Shown here: piece after piece, positions 1-6,800 of the stretch
Layout of the letters: each line of letters opens with the position of its first letter
How positions within the stretch are numbered: position 1 is the first letter of the stretch
Source of the DNA: Paraburkholderia sp. BL25I1N1
GTDB taxonomy: Bacteria; Pseudomonadota; Gammaproteobacteria; Burkholderiales; Burkholderiaceae
Direction of reading: 5' to 3'
DNA: 64,000 nucleotides
NCBI RefSeq assembly: GCF_003002025.1
Contig: NZ_PVZB01000014.1
Coordinates: 124,001-188,000 of the forward strand
Position numbers and translations under genes: made by a program
The notes under the pieces: model-generated
What the model saw: the letters and a program-made list of their open reading frames with translations, nothing else
The model's database searches: none
Told to the model about the DNA's origin: nothing

Positions 1-85
1 CCAGCACTTCGGTAACGATCGGCCACGAGAGGTGATCGGCAAGGATGCGGCCTTCCGCGTCGCGGATCTGCCAGTAAGATTTCAT
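1..85 (-). CDS. Small hypothetical protein, 3' end outside window
   Basis: Only the first 28 codons are visible, beginning MKSYWQIRDAEGRILADHL. The ATG overlaps the stop of the next upstream gene in an ATGA arrangement (82-85), which indicates translational coupling in the element's leftward operon. The visible residues resemble short basic phage or satellite proteins but I do not recognise a family, and the rest lies beyond the window edge. Confidence 0.55.
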   Translation of the reverse strand, partial: MKSYWQIRDAEGRILADHLSWPIVTEVL

Positions 86-462
86 TGTGTACTCCAAAGT
101 TTTAGTGGATTGATAAGGCGCTCGAAAAATGAGTGCTTGGTGCGTTCGGCGCCTTCCAGCCGCACGGCACTATCTACGTCGATTATGATTTTGGGCGGCT
201 CTCCGACGATCGGGCTGGGCGGGATCGCCATTGTCCCGATGATGCGCACGCGATCACCGTGGCGCAGCGTTAGGACACCCGCATAGCCAGCGCTGCTTGC
301 TCGCGTAACGAGTCGCACGCTGACCTCATTTCCCCTTGCGTCGAGCGCTATTAGTTTTGCCCGCAGCGTTCGTTGCAGTAGGCTGCGTCGGTGCGGATCA
401 TTGAACATCGTCCCCTCGATCGCCGCCCACATGCCGGAGTTGGTTTGGATCTCGCTCACCAC
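82..462 (-). CDS. Hypothetical protein of the integrated element, possibly OB-fold
   Basis: A 126-residue protein with alternating beta-rich stretches (residues about 30-95, with VSVRLVTR, GVLTLRHGDRVRIIG and PKIIIDVDSAVRL). The pattern of a barrel-like run ending in a short basic tail is reminiscent of OB-fold nucleic-acid binders such as small SSB-like phage proteins, but no diagnostic motif is present and this is only a suggestion. Its start overlaps the upstream 72-aa gene by 7 bases and its stop overlaps the next start (ATGA), so it is an internal operon gene. No signal peptide or membrane segment is seen. Confidence 0.6.
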   Translation of the reverse strand: MVSEIQTNSGMWAAIEGTMFNDPHRRSLLQRTLRAKLIALDARGNEVSVRLVTRASSAGYAGVLTLRHGDRVRIIGTMAIPPSPIVGEPPKIIIDVDSAVRLEGAERTKHSFFERLINPLKLWSTQ

Positions 463-674
463 TCACCTCCCATTCCGTTCAGGCGCTCTAGCACCTCGCG
501 TGCATCTGCAATCCTCGCCTCGTTGAACTGCAAACGCTGGATTGCACCGACTAGGTACAGTAGGTAGTCGCGCTGCGTGAGCCGCTTCCATCTCTGCTGA
601 TCGATCGTCATAGGGCGTACCTTCATCCGGGCCGCCCGCAGCTTCTCAGGCTGTGCATCACCGATCACCGTCAT
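456..674 (-). CDS. Small hypothetical protein of the integrated element
   Basis: A 72-residue, charged, probably helical protein (RLTQRDYLLYLVGAIQRL, then ARIADAREVLERLN). Its stop overlaps the next gene's start by 7 bases, which supports it being real and co-translated. It lies just downstream of the four dyad repeats. I do not recognise the family. An alternative start at the internal methionine near residue 17 or 22 is possible; the first ATG was kept because nothing in the sequence favours the later ones. Confidence 0.55.
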   Translation of the reverse strand: MTVIGDAQPEKLRAARMKVRPMTIDQQRWKRLTQRDYLLYLVGAIQRLQFNEARIADAREVLERLNGMGGEW

Positions 675-720
675 GCAACACCCCCACCAAAAGCGTGTGT
701 AGATGGCATATCTAGAGGGT

Positions 721-846
721 CACCGTCTGGCGGTGTAGAGAGAATCCAGAAAATGGACCTGATTGCACCGTCTGGCGGTGTAGTGGAACCGGTCTCTACA
801 CCGTCTCCCGGTGCAATTGAGAGGCTTCCTACACCGCCTGACGGTG
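721..846. repeat. Four 15-bp dyad repeats CACCG-N5-CGGTG
   Basis: Perfect inverted-repeat arms CACCG and CGGTG separated by five bases occur at 721-735, 766-780, 799-813 and 832-846. Copies 1 and 2 are identical (spacer TCTGG); copies 3 and 4 have spacers TCTCC and CCTGA. Start-to-start distances are 45, 33 and 33 bases, so the last three sit on the same spacing, about three helical turns. The last copy contains the stop codon of the replication-like gene at 829-1248. The arrangement suits iterons of a replication origin or a multi-site operator; which of these is not decided by sequence. Confidence 0.8.
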
Positions 847-1248
847 TAAGGGCTGCGTTTTCAGATAGGCACTCCGCACAAAGCCCGCGGTCGCTCCCTG
901 GTCGTACCCGTCGAGCTTGTCCAAACTCAACCATGTCAGTGCGTACCAACTCGCCTTGTGCGGTCTGTGGCCCTTTACCGTTTCGTGGATCAGCCCGGCT
1001 TTCAACAACTCCTGCTTCGCCCGTTGGATCGTGTCGTAGGACGTCCAGCCCCGTGGCCTCAGGTGCGCCAACGTGACGATCATTCGCCCGTTGTCGTCCC
1101 CGTGAAATTGACGGGCGATCTCCAGCAACAAGGCCTTCGCTGGGTGCGACAAGGCCAAGTACGCAGGGCTGTCGAGCACCATCCAAGGTATCGGCACGAA
1201 GCCGCCGTGATCGCGACTGGAGGAACTGTGTCGCTTCGATTTGGCCAT
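829..1248 (-). CDS. Replication/HTH-like protein of the integrated element
   Basis: A 139-residue soluble protein. After a basic, serine-rich N-terminus it has FVPIPWMVLDSPAYLALS, then helices around AKALLLEIARQF and GWTSYDTIQRAKQELLKAGLIHE, ending in the YALTWLSLDK segment. This layout (a short winged-helix-like domain in which a helix reads GW-S-DT and is followed by a beta wing) is common in small proteins of Burkholderia satellites and integrative elements that sit next to AlpA and HTH genes; I infer DNA binding, possibly in replication initiation. Its 3' end runs into the dyad repeats, consistent with an origin-binding role. It starts 4 bases downstream of the stop of the preceding HTH gene. 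Confidence 0.65.
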   Translation of the reverse strand: MAKSKRHSSSSRDHGGFVPIPWMVLDSPAYLALSHPAKALLLEIARQFHGDDNGRMIVTLAHLRPRGWTSYDTIQRAKQELLKAGLIHETVKGHRPHKASWYALTWLSLDKLDGYDQGATAGFVRSAYLKTQPLHRQAV

Positions 1249-1251
1249 ACA

Positions 1252-1581
1252 TCACGCGGCCTCCATCATGTCGACGAGGTCGTGCTCGCGATCGATCAGG
1301 CTGTATCGAGCAACATTGCAGTGTGCGAATCCGTCGCTATCGACTGCGGTAACGCGGTGCGAGTAGATGCAATAACCGAGTTGGATTAGTTCCTTGATGC
1401 GCTGCGCCGGGTGGCTAATGCCTTTGGCGCGCAGGGCATAGGTTGTTTGCCCATCGGCCTTGAGATATTCGAGCACGCGTTTGCATTGCGCCGCGGCCGA
1501 CATGTCTCTATGATTGACCTTGGTGGTCTTCTGGGTCGCGCTCTTGCCGGAGTTGCGGCCCTTTTCATTTGGGGTGGTCAT
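1252..1581 (-). CDS. Helix-turn-helix protein (HTH_39-like)
   Basis: A 109-residue protein. After about 28 polar, lysine-rich residues comes a winged-helix segment with the core AQCKRVLEYLKADGQTTYAL, then SHPAQRIKELIQLGYCIYSH and a final strand ending in RYSLIDRE. The order (helix, TTYAL recognition turn, R-I-x-E-L helix, then G-Y-x-I strand) is typical of short phage HTH proteins of the HTH_39 type. It presumably binds DNA and controls or assists the element's own replication. It lies between the AlpA-like gene (9-base gap) and the replication-like gene (3-base gap), so all three are probably one transcript. Confidence 0.7.
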   Translation of the reverse strand: MTTPNEKGRNSGKSATQKTTKVNHRDMSAAAQCKRVLEYLKADGQTTYALRAKGISHPAQRIKELIQLGYCIYSHRVTAVDSDGFAHCNVARYSLIDREHDLVDMMEAA

Positions 1582-1590
1582 GTGTGCCCC

Positions 1591-1794
1591 CTATGCTTGG
1601 TACGCAGCCGCGCGTGACGCGAGCCAGTCGTTGAGCTGCGACTCGAAAAAGATCGTGCAGCGCGGTGACAGTTTCACCGGTCTAGGGAAGTCCGGGATGG
1701 TTTTGGCATAGCGCCAAAATGTCGAAACGCCGATGCCGAGGTGTTCGGCGGCCTTCGAGGGGCGCAGGGCGCGCCCTTGTGCTTCTGCTGACAT
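1591..1794 (-). CDS. AlpA-family regulator / excisionase-like protein
   Basis: A 67-residue MerR-like winged helix: LRPSKAAEHLGIGVSTFWRY (helix-turn-helix), then PDFPRPVKLSPRCTIFFES and the closing DWLASR helix. The sequence FPRPVKL followed by a W-L-x-S-R tail is the classic AlpA pattern. AlpA proteins activate integrase or excision genes of P4-like prophages and satellites, so this is likely the element's excision or lysogeny switch. It precedes the HTH_39-like gene by 9 bases. A run of TTG/GATTGTCTTGG-like sequence upstream (1815-1850) may hold the promoter, but no clear boxes were fixed. Confidence 0.8.
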   Translation of the reverse strand: MSAEAQGRALRPSKAAEHLGIGVSTFWRYAKTIPDFPRPVKLSPRCTIFFESQLNDWLASRAAAYQA

Positions 1795-1885
1795 TCGAAA
1801 CTCCTGTTCGTATCAGGTTGTTTCCCAAGACAATCTGTCTTGGTTGTCAGCAGATTAAGAATCGATTCTGAGCGAACCGGCTAAC

Positions 1886-2368
1886 TCAGGATTGCGGTGA
1901 GTCCGCGGCAGTCCACCAGCCTTCTATCGTAGACTCCGAGAACTTTGCGTCAGAGTCGAGTTCGTCGCAGCTAATCAAGAATTTCCCGCCGTCTCGCGGA
2001 CCAGGGAGTCGGATTTCGATTCCTGATATCGAGCCCTTCCCCGCTGCGTCTAGAAATTCTAAAAATGTCCGTTGCTCGCGGCGGGCCGGCCGCATCGCCT
2101 CAATAACGATCTCCCTGTGACTACGTGCGCGCTTGCGTGGGCCCTTGGCTCGGACCGATTGATCGGCGCCGCGCAGAGCGTCCAATTCTGCCATTTGCGC
2201 CTCCAGACTCTTGACGCGTCCGATCGCGCCATCTTCGACACGCTCATTTGTCTTCTGGACGACGTGCTGCAGGTCGTGAGGCCGCTTGGCGATGCGCTCT
2301 TGGAACTTGCGATTCTCCGTCTCCCAGAACTCGCGGTTCCGTTCGTTGATGTCCTTCTTTTCCGTCAT
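1886..2368 (-). CDS. Hypothetical coiled-coil protein of the integrated element
   Basis: A 160-residue protein starting MTEKKDINERNREFW. The start at 2368 is chosen over an upstream in-frame ATG because a GAGGG ribosome-binding site lies just ahead of it. Residues 1-65 are strongly charged and helical with repeating Q/E/R, suggesting a coiled coil; residues about 65-105 are a basic linker (KGPRKRARSHREIV), and the C-terminus is a compact beta-rich part (ISGIEIRLPGP). I do not recognise the family. It lies between the integrase side and the AlpA gene, so a structural or regulatory role in the element is possible but unproven. Confidence 0.6.
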   Translation of the reverse strand: MTEKKDINERNREFWETENRKFQERIAKRPHDLQHVVQKTNERVEDGAIGRVKSLEAQMAELDALRGADQSVRAKGPRKRARSHREIVIEAMRPARREQRTFLEFLDAAGKGSISGIEIRLPGPRDGGKFLISCDELDSDAKFSESTIEGWWTAADSPQS

Positions 2369-2459
2369 TGCGCCCTCACGCAATATCCCTCTGTTAGGGA
2401 CCGCGCCAACCAAGGAGGGGCTTGGCTTTCGGGGATCAGCCTAGGCGCGGTTTGATCGA

Positions 2460-2636
2460 TTACTGCTGGCGTTCAACGTCGACGCGTATCGGTCCGAGGA
2501 TCGCGCTAGCTTGTTCAATAGCTGCCTTGGCACGCGTCAGATCGTCATCCAGACCATACCTGACCGTCGCTTTGAACAGGTAGATCAGCGCAGATCCAAG
2601 TCTCATGCGTAGCAGTTCGATATCTCGTTCATCCAT
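2460..2636 (-). CDS. Small hypothetical protein next to the integrase
   Basis: A 58-residue ORF read from the sequence: it starts MDERDIELLRMRLGSALIY and ends in IRVDVERQQ. Its start lies 3 bases beyond the integrase stop codon, so it is almost certainly co-transcribed and may be translationally coupled. It is predicted to be two amphipathic helices separated by a short acidic turn (GLDDDL). No family recognised. The tight spacing and absence of internal stops are the reasons to call it a gene. Confidence 0.5.
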   Translation of the reverse strand: MDERDIELLRMRLGSALIYLFKATVRYGLDDDLTRAKAAIEQASAILGPIRVDVERQQ

Positions 2637-2639
2637 TGT

Positions 2640-3872
2640 TCAGGCCTGTCGATGGAGCGGCACGACTGACCCGCCTTTGAATGGTTGCGAGATGAAATGC
2701 GCCCAATCGTCCATCATCCGTCGACGCTTCTCAAGGACGTCGCTGCGCCAGTATGCCGCCTCAGTCGCGTCGCCCTTCACGTGAGCTAGTGCAACTTCCG
2801 CCAGCTCCCGCGGATAATTCGTCCGCTCGCCGGCCCAATCGCGGAATGTACTCCGGAAACCGTGAGGCACAGCATCCACACCTAGGCGGCGTACCATCAT
2901 GAGCAGTGTCATGTCGCTCAGAACCTTACCGCGCGGGCTTGGAAAGATGAGATCGTGATCTTTGGATCGCGGCATCGACTTGAGTAGGGTCACTGCCGCC
3001 GCAGACAAAGGTACGCGATGTTCTTTCTTTGCCTTCATACGCTCGGCCGGCACGCGCCAAACATTCGCGTCCCAATCGATTTCGCTGAAACAAGCACCGC
3101 GGGCCTCGCCGGAGCGAGCGGCGCTCAGAATCGCAAATTCTAGACAGCGTGCGCCGTTGGCATCGATCGCTCGAAGCCGCGGCATGAACTCACCCATTTC
3201 CGAGATCGGCAGTGCCGGATGATTTCGGACCTTTTGGACCTTTGACGGTTTCGACAGAAGGTTCTCCAGGTTTCCACGCCAAGCCGCCGGGTTTTCGCCA
3301 GAACGGTAACCCTTCACCTTGCTCCAGTTCAGGATCACCTCAATGCGCCCTCTCAGGCGAGACGCGGTCTCGTTCTTCGTCAACCAGATCGGCTCAAGCA
3401 CCTGCATAACGTGCTCGCGTCCGATATGCCGAACGTACAGCCGGCCGATGAACGGATATGCGTACGTCTCGAGCGTATTACGCCACTGGTCGCCGTGCTT
3501 CGGGTTTTTCCATTCCGAGGACTTCGCATCCATGAAGCGCTTTGCGGCGGCCTCGAACGTCATCTCGAGCGCCTGGTTAGCTTTGAGATTGCTGGCGGCC
3601 TGACGGCGTTGAAGGATTGGGTCTATGCCGGCGTTGACCTTGTCGCGCTCCGCCTGCGCCTTCGTGTGCGCGTCCTTCAGAGAGACCGCGGGATAAGAAC
3701 CGAGCCCAATTTCGCGGCGCTTTTCACCCACTTTAACGCGCAATATCCACGACCGCGCATTGCCGTTGGCGACCTGCAAATAAAGACCGGGCACCTTACC
3801 GACCGGATGCATGCCCGGCTCCTTCAGCCTAGAGACAGCCAACGCACCGAGTTCTTTCGCTACTTTCGGCAT
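2640..3872 (-). CDS. Tyrosine-type site-specific integrase (P4/DUF4102-like)
   Basis: Catalyses integration and excision by strand exchange at an att site. The 410-residue protein begins at an ATG at 3872; an upstream in-frame ATG at 3932 is less likely because the family usually starts close to the KVAKELGALAVSRLK arm-binding segment. N-terminal residues 1-100 form the DUF4102 arm-binding domain (GLYLQVA, SWILRVKVG, EIGLGSYPAVSL). The catalytic domain shows the Arg box (RSGEARGACFSEIDWD), the H-x-x-R box (VPHGFRSTFRDWAGE) and the tyrosine in AAYWRSDVLEKRR. Length is normal for P4-type integrases, and it appears intact. It faces the inferred tRNA-Ser att site at its 5' side. Confidence 0.95.
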   Translation of the reverse strand: MPKVAKELGALAVSRLKEPGMHPVGKVPGLYLQVANGNARSWILRVKVGEKRREIGLGSYPAVSLKDAHTKAQAERDKVNAGIDPILQRRQAASNLKANQALEMTFEAAAKRFMDAKSSEWKNPKHGDQWRNTLETYAYPFIGRLYVRHIGREHVMQVLEPIWLTKNETASRLRGRIEVILNWSKVKGYRSGENPAAWRGNLENLLSKPSKVQKVRNHPALPISEMGEFMPRLRAIDANGARCLEFAILSAARSGEARGACFSEIDWDANVWRVPAERMKAKKEHRVPLSAAAVTLLKSMPRSKDHDLIFPSPRGKVLSDMTLLMMVRRLGVDAVPHGFRSTFRDWAGERTNYPRELAEVALAHVKGDATEAAYWRSDVLEKRRRMMDDWAHFISQPFKGGSVVPLHRQA

Positions 3873-4020
3873 CTCGCACCCACCATTGAACCCGCCATAA
3901 AAGTTGAGATTCAATGGTACGAGCAAAGACATTCAAAGACAATCTATTTCCCTATCCCTTTGCTGTATTGGCATTCTGGTTGTCTCGCCAAATCTTGTCA
4001 GGCCTCTTTATGGCGGACAC

Positions 4021-4072
4021 CGCCTCCGCCAGAATATTCCGGAAAACCCCGTAAGGTCAGAGACTTGCGGGG
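4021..4072. other. Candidate right attachment site: tRNA-Ser 3' end-like sequence plus terminator
   Basis: CGCCTCCGCCA (4021-4031) has the form of an acceptor-stem 3' strand CGCCTCC, discriminator G and encoded CCA, as expected for a serine tRNA. No T-psi-C arm precedes it, so only the end of a tRNA is present. It is followed at 4047-4072 by a 9-bp hairpin (CCCCGTAAG against CTTGCGGGG, one T-G wobble) and a T tract, as expected downstream of a tRNA. It lies outside the integrase 5' end. Inference: this is attR, and the intact tRNA should be at the element's left end. Confidence 0.4.
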
Positions 4073-4077
4073 TTTTT
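4047..4077 (+). terminator. Rho-independent terminator
   Basis: Arms 4047-4055 and 4064-4072 enclose an 8-base loop and are followed by five T residues at 4073-4077. Confidence 0.75.
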
Positions 4078-4456
4078 GTTTTTCAGCCCATCATTTAGCC
4101 CATCGGCGGCCACAAATTCGCCTCTGCCTCTGTCAGTGCGCGGACAGGTGTCGCTCTTCGGCCTGTTCGAGGATGCACTTGGCGAAGTGCGCGCGGCGCT
4201 CATCGAAGACAGTACACAACCGCGGCGTTGATGTTTGCAACGCGTCGATAGCCGCCATGCCCGCCTTGAGCGGGCTTTTTTGCGCCCACACCCGTTCGCG
4301 TTGCCGTATCTCTAACAATCCTCCACACAAAGACGGCAGTAGCGTCACAAGCTTGCATTGCATCCATTAACACGAGCAGGGCTTTCGTCGCATCCCGAAA
4401 ACATGATTCTGCGACTATCTGCTAGGTTTATGCCGTCACACGGACAGGACAGATTG
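4078..4456. other. Gene-poor stretch with a possible gene remnant
   Basis: No complete gene is supported here. One plus-strand frame reads openly through about 4095-4230 and ends in VSLFGLFEDALGEVRAALIE followed by a stop shortly before the terminator at 4259, which resembles the C-terminal end of a lost gene, but there is no start. The rest shows no recognisable signal other than the terminator. Confidence 0.3.
4259..4281 (+). terminator. Rho-independent terminator
   Basis: Six-bp stem GCCCGC (4259-4264) / GCGGGC (4270-4275) with a five-base loop and six T residues. Confidence 0.75.
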
Positions 4457-5257
4457 ATGGCCGGCACTGAACTGAAAACAGATTCGTCGCAGCGGTGGAC
4501 GATGTACAGCAAGGATACCTACGGGAGTGGGCGCATCTTCCTCACGACCGAACAGAAGCAGGCGGCCCAGGAGGGGAAAGACTTCACGTCACGTGGCTAC
4601 GCCGATGTATGGGCGCGGGATGCCGCGCTCGTGCAGCGCGTGCGCTCGTTTCTCCGGCAGAACTTTCACTGGCACGAGCGGCTGGTAAAGAACGGTGCCG
4701 ACCTTGAGGTCGTGCAGACCTTGCAATCAATGATCCGTGGCGGGAGTGTTGTACTCATTGCCGAGCAAGCGCGAACCGGCGGCGCCGGATCTGGTCCAGC
4801 GCCCGCACCCTATCGGTTGCAGAGTTTCCGCGAATCGTTAATGACCATGCATGGCATGTCTTACGACGCTGCGACGGCCTACATCTACCGGTACAACGAT
4901 ATGGTCGATAGGGTTAATGCAAGTGCGGCTAGCTATGCCAGCGGGGCGGCGTCGTCATTGGCCGGCGAAGCGAGCAATCTCGCGGAAACCTCTCCACCGC
5001 TTGGCAACGCGCAGCCGTTCGAGTACACGCCCGATGTGGTGGGCGGTGACACAGAGGAAATAGCGGCCAGCACTAACAACCCTCGCTACGCCGCAAAGAT
5101 GCTTGGGTACGATCAAAACACCTTCAGCACCATGCTTCACACGTTCAAGCCAGCAAACGGATTAGGTCCAGCCGCCAACGTCATCTTTCACGACGACGGG
5201 AACGTCGAATTTAATGGTCAGATGCTAGACGACAATATTCACGACTATGCCCCATAA
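4457..5257 (+). CDS. Toxin-like protein with C-terminal polymorphic-toxin-style domain
   Basis: A 266-residue protein; the ATG at 4457 is chosen over upstream in-frame starts because MAGTELKTDSSQRWTMYSKD looks like a natural N-terminus. Residues 15-110 are a mixed helical domain (FTSRGYADVWARDAALVQRV). Residues 155-180 are an Ala/Ser-rich linker. The last 50 residues (YAAKMLGYDQNTFSTMLHTF, then NVIFHDDGNVEFNG and a terminal NIHDY) match, from memory, a short module found at the C-termini of Burkholderia and Pseudomonas polymorphic toxins. No signal peptide is visible. The next gene overlaps by 11 bases and is DUF4279-like, which fits a toxin-immunity pair. Toxic activity is inference; the biochemical activity is unknown. 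Confidence 0.55.
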   Translation: MAGTELKTDSSQRWTMYSKDTYGSGRIFLTTEQKQAAQEGKDFTSRGYADVWARDAALVQRVRSFLRQNFHWHERLVKNGADLEVVQTLQSMIRGGSVVLIAEQARTGGAGSGPAPAPYRLQSFRESLMTMHGMSYDAATAYIYRYNDMVDRVNASAASYASGAASSLAGEASNLAETSPPLGNAQPFEYTPDVVGGDTEEIAASTNNPRYAAKMLGYDQNTFSTMLHTFKPANGLGPAANVIFHDDGNVEFNGQMLDDNIHDYAP

Positions 5258-5687
5258 CCAGAAGCCAACAGATATGCCTCACGCACTTGCTCACGCGACG
5301 TTCATCATTTCGGGCGATTCCGTCAGCCCTGAGTTTTGGACCTCCTATTTCAGCGTTCAGCCCAGTCGCGCGATAACGAAGGGACAGCGCTACCAGCTCC
5401 CATCTGGCAAGCTGAGCCCGCGTCCCGGCAAATTCGGCCTCTGGGCCGTTGAGAGCAAGGCTGCGGTACGCAGCAATTACCTTGGCCCGCATTTGCAGTA
5501 CCTCAAGAACTATCTTTTCTTGCCCCGCGACGATTTGCATGAGTTAGTGCGCAAACAAGGGGGCAAGATGGCCGTGTGGTGCTACTGGATGAACGAGACC
5601 GGCGACCGCACGCCCGATGTGCCTGCCGACATTCGCGCGATGATGGAAGCGATGGGGGGCACCATCGAAATTGACGAGTACCGGTAG
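5247..5687 (+). CDS. DUF4279-like protein, probable immunity partner
   Basis: A 146-residue soluble protein. Residues about 15-140 fit the DUF4279 layout: ATFIISGDSVSPEFWTSYF (a beta strand then a helix that begins ...P-x-x-W/I-T/S-x-x-F), FGLWAVESK in the middle, and a closing strand GTIEIDEY. Such proteins commonly sit immediately 3' of toxin genes and are regarded as immunity proteins. The first ATG (5247) overlaps the upstream gene's end; an internal ATG at 5274 is an alternative start. Overlap implies translational coupling, as is usual for toxin-immunity pairs. The pair sits just outside the integrase of the flanking element. Confidence 0.65.
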   Translation: MPHNQKPTDMPHALAHATFIISGDSVSPEFWTSYFSVQPSRAITKGQRYQLPSGKLSPRPGKFGLWAVESKAAVRSNYLGPHLQYLKNYLFLPRDDLHELVRKQGGKMAVWCYWMNETGDRTPDVPADIRAMMEAMGGTIEIDEYR

Positions 5688-5760
5688 GCCCGGTTCGATC
5701 TGATGCCGAAGTGGCGGGTGTTGCCTGACTGGCGCTACGTCGAATAGTCTAGCAAAATAA

Positions 5761-5789
5761 AAGGCCCGCCATCATCGCGGGCCTTTTCG
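5761..5789. terminator. Rho-independent terminator (bidirectional)
   Basis: Nine-bp perfect stem AAGGCCCGC (5761-5769) / GCGGGCCTT (5777-5785), 7-base loop, T-rich end on the plus strand and an A-rich 5' flank that serves the minus strand. Confidence 0.85.
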
Positions 5790-5804
5790 CGTATGCAATC
5801 GTCA

Positions 5805-5912
5805 TCAGGCGCAGACGTGCTTCGCCCATGCTTCCATAAGTGGGCGGCGCTGCTCCAGCAAATCAGTTCGGTGATAGACCGCTTCGACCTTATTCGCGAC
5901 GGTATGCGTGAA
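5805..5912 (-). pseudogene. C-terminal fragment of a tyrosine integrase
   Basis: On the minus strand an in-frame segment reads FTHTVANKVEAVYHRTDLLE and continues EQRRPLMEAWAKHVCA before a stop at 5805. The N-K-V-E-A-x-Y-x-R-x-D-L-L-E-x-R-R pattern, with the catalytic tyrosine inside, is the typical end of P4-type integrases. Upstream of about 5912 the similarity is lost, so at least 90 percent of the gene is gone. It is a different copy from the intact integrase at 2640-3872 and marks an older integration at this location. Confidence 0.7.
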
Positions 5913-6215
5913 CCTTATGCAACTCCATCCGCTAGTTTGACAGTGGTCTGCGTCTCCGCGTGCGTGGGCGCATCGTCCGTGCTCGCGGAGACGCCGGCAG
6001 CGCTATCCGACAATGACACCGCAACCACGTTCGGTTCGGGCACGTTGACGCACTAAGCGGTGATGCCGGCGTGAATATCGCTGCCAGCGTGAGCAAGTGC
6101 CTAGGTCAATAGACTCGTCGTTCATCAAGCCAACGCATTCACGCGGTTCGTTGAAATCACCCCCGCTGGCGAGCACGCGCAAACGCTCAAGACTGTGGCT
6201 CTTCAGTCGTCGAAG

Positions 6216-6620
6216 CTAAACCAGCGCGGTCGCCTCCACCTCGATCTTGAAACCGTAGTGCAATTGCGGAACAGGCACGACGGCGCGCGCAGGCCGTGCT
6301 TCACCGGCCCACCGAGCGTAGATCTGATTGAAGCTCATCCAGTGTTCGACATCGACAATGTAGACGCGCACCTGCACCAGTTGCGCGACGCTGCTGCCGG
6401 CGCTTTCGAGCGCGGCTTGCACGTTGACCAACACCTGTTCGGCCTGAACCTCGAACGAGGCCTCGGATAGCTTGTCGCCTTGCGCCGTGATCGGCAATTG
6501 CCCCGAAACGAACACGAAACCATTTGCGACCGCGACGTGACTGTAATGACCGCCCGGCTGCGAAAGCGTGGCGGGATTGTCCGTATGCGGCAGATGCGGG
6601 TCATGCTGGCTACCAGCCAT
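6216..6620 (-). CDS. RidA family reactive intermediate deaminase
   Basis: A 134-residue protein that probably hydrolyses enamine or imine by-products of PLP enzymes, acting as a cytosolic trimer. The fold markers are all visible: GGHYSHVAVANGFVFVSGQL, then EQVLVNVQAALESAGSSVAQ and the closing PARAVVPVPQL-x(6)-KIEVEATA. RidA proteins normally end in P-x-R-x-x-x-x-V-x-x-L-x(6)-V/I-E-V-x-A, as here. The start MAGSQHD at 6620 has a GGAG site about 9 bases upstream; a longer ORF start is not needed. It is transcribed leftward alone next to the accessory junction. Confidence 0.88.
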   Translation of the reverse strand: MAGSQHDPHLPHTDNPATLSQPGGHYSHVAVANGFVFVSGQLPITAQGDKLSEASFEVQAEQVLVNVQAALESAGSSVAQLVQVRVYIVDVEHWMSFNQIYARWAGEARPARAVVPVPQLHYGFKIEVEATALV

Positions 6621-6800
6621 GAATATCACTCCAGACTTGACGACGGCACATGACACCGCGCGCGCTTCATCCGCACGACAGCATCCCGTTTTTGCAAAAG
6701 CGATGGGCGATCACACGAGCAATCATGCAACGCGCTAGCGCTGTCCGCCCCCAGGCACAGCGTCTCGCATCAACACGCTTCTGCAAACGTGCCGCGCTCA

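Larger units (their letters stand above)
1..4031. mobile_element. Right part of an integrated element with tyrosine integrase (left end outside window)
   Basis: All genes from 1 to 3872 read leftward in a tight series: integrase first, then small ORFs, an AlpA-type regulator, an HTH protein, a replication-like protein and three small unknowns. No capsid, tail or terminase gene is visible, so this resembles a phage satellite or small integrative plasmid more than a full prophage. The right boundary is placed at a sequence resembling the 3' end of a tRNA-Ser (about 4021-4031) just outside the integrase gene. The left boundary is not in the window. Identification as an integrated element is strong because of the integrase and AlpA pair; the exact class is inference. 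Confidence 0.7.
5688..6215. other. Accessory-to-core junction, mostly noncoding
   Basis: Contains a strong terminator (5761-5785) and the integrase C-terminal stump at 5805-5912. Between 5935 and 6215 no gene is supported on either strand; a plus-strand open frame ending at 6056 lacks any start signal or recognisable content. The region reads like the scar of an older element at the edge of the core genome. Confidence 0.5.

Noticed and set aside
671..1255. A 194-codon minus-strand frame overlapping the replication-like gene, ending exactly at the start of the 72-residue gene
   Set aside because: The overlapping 139-residue frame has clear protein-like content, while this frame is repetitive around the dyads (TPPDG). 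No slippery sequence is seen, so a programmed frameshift is not supported.
4133..4363. 76-codon minus-strand frame beside the att scar
   Set aside because: It spans a strong terminator stem (4259-4281) and has no start signal.
3411..4370. Long plus-strand frame over the integrase
   Set aside because: It is antisense to the intact integrase and has the composition expected of a shadow frame in GC-rich DNA.
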